NCBI GenBank assembly: GCA_007280315.1
Contig: QYQC01000058.1
Coordinates: forward strand, 1 to 11,323
Length of the DNA: 11,323 nt
Origin: Betaproteobacteria bacterium
GTDB lineage: Bacteria; Pseudomonadota; Gammaproteobacteria; Burkholderiales; SG8-39
Direction of reading: 5' to 3'
Below are positions 5,989 to 11,323 of this stretch, piece after piece (within the stretch, counting starts at the first letter, position 1; each line of letters begins with the position of its first letter). The position numbers and the translations under genes were made by a program. Under the pieces are notes generated by a model. It saw only the letters and a program-made list of their open reading frames with translations, ran no database searches and had not been told where the DNA came from.

Positions 5989-6432
5989 ATGTTTCAGGGT
6001 GCGGCGGCCTTAAGCCTGGATGCCAAAGGACGCCTGACCGTTCCGTCGCGCCATCGCGACGCACTGCAGAAAAATTCCGCGTCTTCCAATCTGGTACTCA
6101 CCGCGCACCCCGACGGTTGCCTGCTGCTCTATCCGGCAAACGACTGGGGGCCGGTACGCGAGCGCGTCATGGCGTTCCCCTCGCTCGACGCACGTTTCTC
6201 CGTGTGGAAGCGCCTGCTCGTCGGTTTCGCCGGAGAAGTCGAAATCGACGCGGCCTGGCGCGTACTCATTTCGCCCGAACTGCGCCGCTTCGCCAGTCTT
6301 GAAAAAGCGGTGATGCTGGTTGGCCAGGGCAGTCATTTCGAGATCTGGAATCAGGACACCTGGGAAAAACAATTGCAGCAGTTGACGGCACAGACCCAGC
6401 TGCCGCCGGGGATGGAAGATTTTGCTCTGTGA
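5989..6432 (+). CDS. mraZ: Transcriptional regulator MraZ
   Basis: MraZ (147 residues; about 152 in E. coli) is the DNA-binding regulator of the division and cell wall cluster. It forms ring-shaped oligomers from tandem SpoVT/AbrB-like swapped-hairpin domains. Domain 1 has the classical DAKGRLTVPSRHR at 11-23. Domain 2 has EIDAAWRVLISPELRR at 85-100, where the usual glycine of DxxGR is Trp90. The ATG at 5989 follows GGGAG at 5981-5985 and begins with the standard MFQGA N-terminus. The array of TGGGA boxes upstream implies autoregulation of the whole operon. The gene overlaps rsmH by four bases (GTGA). The tryptophan substitution is the only odd point, and whether it weakens the second domain is unknown. 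Confidence 0.96.
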   Translation: MFQGAAALSLDAKGRLTVPSRHRDALQKNSASSNLVLTAHPDGCLLLYPANDWGPVRERVMAFPSLDARFSVWKRLLVGFAGEVEIDAAWRVLISPELRRFASLEKAVMLVGQGSHFEIWNQDTWEKQLQQLTAQTQLPPGMEDFAL

Positions 6433-7406
6433 CCGGCATAGCGGCTAACAATGCGCGCGATCTGGTGGCGCAGGACGCGCACAAGACGGTGTTGCTGCAG
6501 GAGGCGGTCGATGCTTTGGCAATACACGCGGATTCGAAGCGTGCGCAAGGTTGCTACGTTGATGCGACCTTCGGCCGCGGCGGACACAGCCGGCGGATCC
6601 TCGAGCGGCTGGGTGCGCGCGGGCGCCTGATCGCGCTCGACTGCGATGCCCAGGCGGTCGCGGCCGCAACAAGAATAAGCGACGCTCGCTTTTGCGTGGT
6701 CCATGCGAGCTTCGACGAACTGGCCGGCGTGCTCGAGCGCCTCGGCTTGGAGGGTGTGGATGGAGTGCTGCTCGACCTGGGTGTGTCCTCGCCGCAGCTC
6801 GACGACGCCGCACGCGGTTTCAGTTTTCGCCGCGACGGCCCGCTCGATATGCGCATGGACACGAGCCGGGGGCAAACCGCCGCACAGTGGTTGGAATCGG
6901 CCAGTGAAGCCGAGATCAGGGAGGTGATCCGCGATTATGGTGAAGAACGGTTTGCTAAACAGATTGCAAAGGCGATTGTTGCTGCTCGGCAAAGAGACCC
7001 TGTCGTCTCCACAGGGCAACTTGCCGCTGTCGTGGGTGCGGCCGTCCGCACGCGGGAACAAAATAAGGACCCGGCGACGCGCACCTTCCAGGCTATACGG
7101 ATTTACATCAATCAGGAGCTTGCGCACTTGTCGTTAGCACTGCCGCAAATCCTCGAGCTGTTGAATCCGGGCGCACGTCTGGCGGTAATCAGCTTTCATT
7201 CGCTCGAGGATCGCATCGTCAAGCGATTCATGCGCGACGCGGCCTACGCCAATGTGCCGATCCGACTGCCGTTACGCGAGCGCGAGCTGCCGCAGCCCAG
7301 ACTGCGTCTGATCGGCAAGGCGCTGCGCGCATCGGTCGGGGAGGTGGCGGCCAATCCGCGCGCGCGCAGCGCGACCCTGCGCGTCGCCGAACGCACCGAG
7401 GTCTGA
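6429..7406 (+). CDS. rsmH: 16S rRNA (cytosine(1402)-N(4))-methyltransferase RsmH (MraW)
   Basis: RsmH methylates N4 of C1402 in 16S rRNA in the decoding centre of the 30S subunit, using S-adenosylmethionine. The 325-residue length is slightly above E. coli (313), mainly because of the N-terminus and a short insertion near 35-41. Motifs are KTVLLQEAVDAL at 19-30, the SAM loop DATFGRGGHS at 45-54, ALDCDAQAV at 69-77, LLDLGVSSPQLDDAARGFSF at 114-133, DGPLDMRMD at 136-144, DYGEERFAKQIAKAI at 169-183, TFQAIRIYINQEL at 219-231 and VISFHSLEDRIVKRFM at 253-268. The start is GTG at 6429, overlapping the mraZ stop; the next usable start would cut into the conserved N-terminus. ftsL begins one base after its stop. 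Confidence 0.97.
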   Translation: MTGIAANNARDLVAQDAHKTVLLQEAVDALAIHADSKRAQGCYVDATFGRGGHSRRILERLGARGRLIALDCDAQAVAAATRISDARFCVVHASFDELAGVLERLGLEGVDGVLLDLGVSSPQLDDAARGFSFRRDGPLDMRMDTSRGQTAAQWLESASEAEIREVIRDYGEERFAKQIAKAIVAARQRDPVVSTGQLAAVVGAAVRTREQNKDPATRTFQAIRIYINQELAHLSLALPQILELLNPGARLAVISFHSLEDRIVKRFMRDAAYANVPIRLPLRERELPQPRLRLIGKALRASVGEVAANPRARSATLRVAERTEV

Positions 7407-7407
7407 T

Positions 7408-7689
7408 TTGGCGCGGCTCAATCTCATTCTGCTGGCCCTGCTCACCGCCTGCGCCCTTGGCCTGGTGACCTCGCAGCACCAGGCGCGAAAGCTTTTTGCC
7501 GAGCTCGAGCGCGAGCAGGAACAGGCCAAAAAGCTCGATGTGGAATGGGGGCAGCTGCAACTCGAGCAGAGCACCTGGGCGATGCATGCGCGGATCGAGA
7601 AAATTGCGCGCGACCGCCTGCATATGAGCGTGCCCGATGCGAAGCGTACCCAGGTGGTGCTGCCCGCCGCGACGGAGGCGGAGCGATGA
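7408..7689 (+). CDS. ftsL: Cell division protein FtsL
   Basis: FtsL (93 residues) is a bitopic inner-membrane protein that forms a periplasmic coiled coil with FtsB and, with FtsQ, activates FtsWI at the septum. Residues 3-20 form the membrane segment (hydrophobic, starting RLNLILLALL) with almost no cytoplasmic tail. Residues 27-70 are a heptad-like, Glu/Lys/Gln/Leu-rich region typical of the coiled coil, and RIEKIARDRLHM at 62-73 is the conserved C-terminal motif of the family. The start is TTG at 7408, one base after the rsmH stop, so translation probably depends on ribosomes arriving from rsmH. The stop overlaps the ftsI start (ATGA). The betaproteobacterial FtsL style (TSQHQARKLF) supports the taxonomic call. 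Confidence 0.93.
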   Translation: MARLNLILLALLTACALGLVTSQHQARKLFAELEREQEQAKKLDVEWGQLQLEQSTWAMHARIEKIARDRLHMSVPDAKRTQVVLPAATEAER

Positions 7690-9413
7690 ATTACGCCGCC
7701 AGTCCGGTGCTCGCACCGCACCTGCCGCTGTGGCGCTCGCGCCTGCTGCTGGTGCTGATCGCCGGCGGTTTTCTGGTGCTCGCCGGGCGCGCCGTGTACC
7801 TGCAGGGCCTGAACAACGATTTCCTGCAGCAGAAAGGCCAGTCGCGCTATAGCCGCGTGCTTGAGATCAGCGCCAATCGCGGCAAGATCACCGACCGCCG
7901 CGGCGAGGCGCTCGCCATCAGCACCCCGGTCAAATCAGTGTGGGCGATACCGGAGGAGGTGCAGTTTTCCTCGCAGCAGCGCGCCAAGCTCGCGGCGTTG
8001 CTGGAAATGCCGCCGCGCGAAATCGACAAACGACTGAACGATGCGACCGGTTTCGTCTACCTCAAGCGTCAGATTTCGCCGGATGTGGCCGAGCGCGTGA
8101 GTGAGCTGCGCATAGCGGGTCTGTTTCAGAACCGGGAATACCGCCGCTATTACCCCGGCGGTGAAGTGATGGCGCAGGTGCTTGGTTTCACCGGCGCCGA
8201 CGATGCAGGGCAGGACGGCATCGAACTCGCGTTTCAGTCGACGCTGGCCGGCAAGTCCGGCAGCCGGCGGGTGATCAAGGATCGCCTGGGGCAGATCGTC
8301 GAGGACACGGAATCGATCCGCGAAGCACAGAACGGCCGCGACCTGGCGCTGTCGCTGGACGCGAAGCTGCAGAATCTCGCTTTTTCGCAGCTGAAGCTTG
8401 CGCTGGAAAAGCACAAAGCCAGGGCGGGCGCCATCGTCGTGCTCGATGCCAGGACCGGCGAGGTGCTGGCGCTTGCCAATCTTCCGACCTACAACCCGAA
8501 CAACCGCAGCCGCCTTTCGGGCGCGCAACTGCGCAACCGCGTGATCACCGATACGTTCGAGCCGGGCTCTACGCTAAAGCCCTTTACCGTGGCGCTGGCG
8601 GTGGATCTGGGAAGGATCACACCGGAAACAATGATCGCAACCGCGAGCGGCAGCCTCGCCATCGGCAAAGCGACCATTCATGACGCGCACCACTTCGGCG
8701 ACATGACCGCGGCACAAGTGATTCAGCGCTCGAGCAATGTCGGCGCGGCCAGGATCGCGCTCAGCCTGCCGACCGAGGCGATGTGGGGCATGTTCGACAA
8801 AGTCGGTTTCGGCAGCGCGCCGCGCCTGGGATTTCCGGGCGAAGCCAGCGGCAAATTGCGCGCGTTCAAGAACTGGCGTCCGATCGAACAGGCGACCATG
8901 TCCTACGGCCATGGCATCTCGGTGTCGCTGCTGCAACTCGCGCACGCTTACACCATTTTTGCGAGCGACGGCGAACTGATTCCTTTGTCGCTGCTGCGCG
9001 TCGAAACGCCGCTTCCCGGCCGCCAGGTGATTTCCCCGGCGACTGCGCACAAGCTGCGCGACATGCTCGAACTTGCGGTGCAGCCCGGCGGCACCGCGCC
9101 CGCGGCGCGCGTGATGGGCTATCGCGTCGCAGGCAAGACCGGCACCGCGCACAAAGAGGAGAACGGCGGCTACGCCAAACACAAGTACGTGTCCTCCTTC
9201 GTCGGGCTCGCGCCGGCCTCCGCTCCCAGATTGGTTATCGCGGTAATGCTGGACGAACCCTCGGCCGGTCAGTACTACGGCGGCGCAGTGGCGGCGCCAG
9301 TGTTTTCCGCAGTGATGGGCGGGGCATTGCGCATGCTGGGTGTGCCGCCGGATGCACCGCTCAAACCGCTGGAACTGCCGTCTGATGGCTCCGAAATAAA
9401 GGAAACAGTTTGA
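7686..9413 (+). CDS. ftsI: Peptidoglycan D,D-transpeptidase FtsI (PBP3)
   Basis: FtsI crosslinks septal peptidoglycan in the periplasm as partner of FtsW, and is a beta-lactam target. The 575 residues show a short cytoplasmic N-terminus, a single membrane helix at about 19-37, and a class B PBP pedestal with RGKITDRRGEALA at 65-77 and RRYYPGGEVMAQVLGFTG at 153-170. The transpeptidase domain has GSTLKPF at 294-300 (nucleophile Ser295, Lys298), SSN at 349-351 and KTGTAHK at 484-490. All three catalytic motifs are intact, so it should be active. The ATG at 7686 overlaps the ftsL stop. The same frame is open back to 7545, but that part lies inside ftsL and does not resemble FtsI. The 74-base gap to murE is the longest inside the cluster here. 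Confidence 0.97.
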   Translation: MNYAASPVLAPHLPLWRSRLLLVLIAGGFLVLAGRAVYLQGLNNDFLQQKGQSRYSRVLEISANRGKITDRRGEALAISTPVKSVWAIPEEVQFSSQQRAKLAALLEMPPREIDKRLNDATGFVYLKRQISPDVAERVSELRIAGLFQNREYRRYYPGGEVMAQVLGFTGADDAGQDGIELAFQSTLAGKSGSRRVIKDRLGQIVEDTESIREAQNGRDLALSLDAKLQNLAFSQLKLALEKHKARAGAIVVLDARTGEVLALANLPTYNPNNRSRLSGAQLRNRVITDTFEPGSTLKPFTVALAVDLGRITPETMIATASGSLAIGKATIHDAHHFGDMTAAQVIQRSSNVGAARIALSLPTEAMWGMFDKVGFGSAPRLGFPGEASGKLRAFKNWRPIEQATMSYGHGISVSLLQLAHAYTIFASDGELIPLSLLRVETPLPGRQVISPATAHKLRDMLELAVQPGGTAPAARVMGYRVAGKTGTAHKEENGGYAKHKYVSSFVGLAPASAPRLVIAVMLDEPSAGQYYGGAVAAPVFSAVMGGALRMLGVPPDAPLKPLELPSDGSEIKETV

Positions 9414-9487
9414 GCGCGATGGGCACCGGATGGGCGCAGCAGCAACGAAGCAAGGGGGCGTGAAGGGGCGTAACCCCTCAAATTGCA
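9414..9487 (+). promoter_or_regulatory. ftsI-murE spacer with possible alternative RNA hairpins
   Basis: AGGGG at 9464-9468 can pair with CCCCT at 9474-9478 around a 5-base loop, ending 9 bases before the murE start. A second purine run, AGGGG at 9453-9457 (inside AAGGGGGCGT, echoed by AAGGGGCGT at 9463-9471), could pair with the same CCCCT. The murE ATG has no Shine-Dalgarno sequence at normal distance; the nearest, GGGG, is 19 bases away and inside the stem. A role in tuning murE translation is inference only. Confidence 0.3.
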
Positions 9488-11020
9488 ATGAGCAATCAGA
9501 CCGCCATCGACATCCTGAACCAGTTGCGCCAACGGAAAGTGACCGTCGGTGGGCTGAGCGCCGACAGCCGGGGACTGCGCCCGGGCGACGTTTTCGTCGC
9601 CTATCCGGGCGCGAGCGCCGACGGCAGGCGTTACATTGGCGATGCCCTTGCACGCGGCGCCGCAGCGGTACTGTGGGAGCGCGACGGTTTTTCCTGGAAC
9701 GACGGCTGGAGCGTGCCCAACATTGCGCTTGACGGTTTGCGTGGCCTCGCCGGGCATCTCGCGCACGAAGTCTATGGCCGGCCTTCGGAAAAGCTGTGGC
9801 TGGCGGCCGTTACCGGAACCAACGGCAAGACTTCCTGCAGTCAATGGATCGCGCAGGCGCTCAGTGCGCTTGGTCGCAGCACAGCGGTGATCGGCACGCT
9901 CGGGAGCGGCTTCCCCGTATCGCCGGCGAGCGAGCCGGCGGCTGCACTGGCACCCATGCTCAATACGACGCCGGACGCGACCGAGCTGCATCGCCGCCTG
10001 GCCGAATTGCTACGGGCCGGCGCGCAGGGCGTGGCGATGGAAGCATCCTCCGTCGGATTGGACCAGGGCCGGATCAACGGCGCGTGCTTCGATGTCGCGC
10101 TGTTCACGAATTTTTCCCGCGACCATCTGGACTACCACGGCGACATGGAACGCTACGCCGCGGCGAAGGCACAGCTGTTCGATGTGCCGGGACTCACTGG
10201 CGCAGTGCTCAACATGGACGATGTGCTCGGCGTGCGCATTGCGCAGAAGATCTCCGGCGGCAGAATTGCGTGCGCCGGCTATAGCGTCCACGCGGGTGTT
10301 GCAAGCGCGGCCGGGCTGGAACTCTTTCTCGAGGCTGAAAACATCCGCGTAGGTCGCGACGGCCTCGCCTTTGGCCTGGTGAGTTCCTGGGGGCGGGCTG
10401 AAGTGAAAAGCGGGTTGCTCGGCCGGTTCAATGTGTCCAACCTGCTCGGCGTTCTGGGCGTGCTGCTCGGCGCCGGGGTAACGCTGGAGCAGGCGGTGGC
10501 GGCAGTTGCGGTACTCAGCTCGCCCGCCGGGCGCATGCAGTGTCTGGGCGGTGACGGAAAACCAATGGTCGTGATCGATTACGCCCACAGCCCGGATGCG
10601 CTGGAAGCGGTGCTCGGCAGCTTGCGCCCGCTGGCAGAGGCCGCCCGAGGCCGGCTCAGCTGCGTCTTCGGCTGCGGCGGGGAGCGCGACCGCGGCAAGC
10701 GATCCCTGATGGGGGCGATCGCGGCGCGTGGCGCCGACCAGATTGCGCTGACCAGCGATAACCCGCGCGGCGAAGACCCGATGGCAATCATCACCGACAT
10801 CCTGGAAGGCGTCATGTCCGAGGCAAAGACCGGCCAGGTACCGCTGGTGATCGCCGACCGCCGCCAGGCCATAAACGCGGCGATCGCCGCGGCGGCGGCG
10901 GGCGACGTCGTGCTGGTCGCCGGCAAGGGGCACGAGCAGTACCAGGAGAGCGCCGGACGGCGCACGCCGTTTTCGGACGCCGCCGTGGTGGCACAGGCGC
11001 TGAACGCATGGAACACATGA
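9488..11020 (+). CDS. murE: UDP-N-acetylmuramoyl-L-alanyl-D-glutamate--2,6-diaminopimelate ligase MurE
   Basis: MurE is the cytoplasmic ATP-dependent ligase that adds the third stem residue to the peptidoglycan precursor. The 510 residues show an N-terminal UDP-MurNAc-binding domain (LSADSRGLRPGDVFVAYPG at 23-41), the Mur central domain with P-loop TGTNGKTS at 109-116, NTTPDA at 159-164, MEASSVGL at 184-191, FTNFSRDHLDYHGDME at 206-221 and Lys227 as the likely carbamylated lysine, and the C-terminal domain with VIDYAHSPDALE at 362-373, FGCGGERDRGKR at 394-405 and GKGHEQY at 479-485. DNPR at 424-427 marks specificity for meso-diaminopimelate rather than lysine. The ATG at 9488 is the first possible start after an in-frame stop at 9461, but lacks a clear ribosome binding site. 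Its stop overlaps the next frame's ATG at 11017 (ATGA). Confidence 0.97.
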   Translation: MSNQTAIDILNQLRQRKVTVGGLSADSRGLRPGDVFVAYPGASADGRRYIGDALARGAAAVLWERDGFSWNDGWSVPNIALDGLRGLAGHLAHEVYGRPSEKLWLAAVTGTNGKTSCSQWIAQALSALGRSTAVIGTLGSGFPVSPASEPAAALAPMLNTTPDATELHRRLAELLRAGAQGVAMEASSVGLDQGRINGACFDVALFTNFSRDHLDYHGDMERYAAAKAQLFDVPGLTGAVLNMDDVLGVRIAQKISGGRIACAGYSVHAGVASAAGLELFLEAENIRVGRDGLAFGLVSSWGRAEVKSGLLGRFNVSNLLGVLGVLLGAGVTLEQAVAAVAVLSSPAGRMQCLGGDGKPMVVIDYAHSPDALEAVLGSLRPLAEAARGRLSCVFGCGGERDRGKRSLMGAIAARGADQIALTSDNPRGEDPMAIITDILEGVMSEAKTGQVPLVIADRRQAINAAIAAAAAGDVVLVAGKGHEQYQESAGRRTPFSDAAVVAQALNAWNT

Positions 11021-11323
11021 TGGACATGCGCGAGGCGGCACTCGGCAATCCGCGGGTGCTGCGCGTGCCAGCGCCGATCGTGCGCTTCGTGCGCGTCGGC
11101 ACGTCGGGCCTCGACTTCGAGCTGTTCGTCTTCGTCTCCAACCTGGAAGACCGCCTGACCGTCGCCAACGGCCTTAACCGCACTTTGCTCGCCCGGCTGA
11201 TCGAAGAGAAGATCATCGATCCCAAGCCGGTGCCGGAGCTGCGGTTGCGCGACATCGACAAGCTTGGCGCCGCCTTCCGCGGCGAGCCGTCGCCCGAACC
11301 GCCGAAGAGGGAAGGCAGCTCGG
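11017..11323 (+). CDS. Partial frame: possible murF start joined to the C-terminal part of an MscS-type mechanosensitive channel
   Basis: From ATG 11017, which overlaps the murE stop, an open frame of 102 residues runs off the window. The first residues, MMDMREAA, would suit the start of murF, the gene normally found here. From about GNPRVLRVPAPIVRFVRVG onward it resembles the cytoplasmic beta and alpha/beta domains of MscS-family channels: a NPRVL-x3-P-P-V segment, GTSGLDFELFVFV, DRLTVANGLNRTLLARLIEE and RLRDIDKL. The tail is Pro/Glu-rich. The transmembrane helices that must precede this region are absent, because the upstream DNA is murE in another frame. The join is therefore between about 11020 and 11045. 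A chimeric assembly at the contig end is the simplest explanation; a genomic rearrangement leaving a channel fragment is the alternative. It is unlikely to be a functional gene as written. Confidence 0.6.
   Translation, partial: MMDMREAALGNPRVLRVPAPIVRFVRVGTSGLDFELFVFVSNLEDRLTVANGLNRTLLARLIEEKIIDPKPVPELRLRDIDKLGAAFRGEPSPEPPKREGSS

Noticed and set aside
7545..7685. Upstream extension of the ftsI frame inside ftsL
   Set aside because: FtsI similarity begins after the ATG at 7686; the extension is the ftsL sequence read in another frame.
8574..9653. 359-residue minus-strand frame antisense to ftsI and murE
   Set aside because: It crosses two real genes and their spacer and has the composition of a shadow frame; no domain was recognised.
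10010..11041. 343-residue minus-strand frame antisense to murE
   Set aside because: The plus-strand frame contains every MurE motif; the antisense frame is Arg/Ala/His-rich and typical of shadow frames in GC-rich DNA.
1..11323. A previously undescribed multi-gene system
   Set aside because: All full-length genes belong to known glycogen, nitroreductase or division and cell wall families. The only uncharacterised gene is the small DUF2934 protein, and the unusual ends are best explained by adapter and assembly artefacts.

Overview
This window looks like the chromosome of a GC-rich Proteobacterium, most likely a betaproteobacterium. The gene order mraZ-rsmH-ftsL-ftsI-murE, the form of FtsL (N-terminus MARLNLILLA, then TSQHQARKLF) and the form of MraZ (MFQGAAALSLDAKGRL) resemble betaproteobacterial proteins. 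This taxonomic call comes from remembered family resemblance, not from a search.

Layout. (1) Positions 11-43 are not genomic. They match the Illumina Nextera/Tn5 read-1 adapter at 28 of 33 bases, and this adapter cuts off the 3' end of glgA. (2) Positions 44-5057 are a glycogen-metabolism block. glgA (ADP-glucose-dependent glycogen synthase, minus strand) is divergent from a small DUF2934 protein gene, glgC (ADP-glucose pyrophosphorylase) and a GH57 glycosidase gene. The GH57 start overlaps the glgC stop (ATGA). GlgC makes ADP-glucose, GlgA polymerises it, and the GH57 enzyme probably trims, transfers or degrades alpha-glucan. (3) A RutE-like FMN nitroreductase gene (minus strand) converges on the GH57 gene, with 3 bases between the two stop codons. 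(4) A 334-base gap, AT-rich in its distal part, holds a promoter and a phased array of MraZ boxes in front of mraZ. (5) mraZ-rsmH-ftsL-ftsI-murE is the start of the division and cell wall (dcw) cluster, tightly packed with start/stop overlaps. (6) After murE, where murF is expected, the sequence instead encodes the soluble C-terminal part of an MscS-type mechanosensitive channel with no membrane domain. This is probably a chimeric contig end, possibly a real rearrangement.

The core genes are ordinary housekeeping genes, and I see no convincing undescribed multi-gene system. The points most worth checking are the two suspect contig ends, the MraZ-box array with one decayed slot, an MraZ that lacks the glycine of its second DxxGR motif, a repeated CTATTCT(T)CAATTC element in front of both the DUF2934 gene and glgC, a perfect TTGACA/TGTCAA inverted repeat in the glgA-DUF2934 gap, and possible alternative RNA pairing just before murE. 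No rRNA, tRNA, CRISPR array, insertion sequence or phage gene was recognised.
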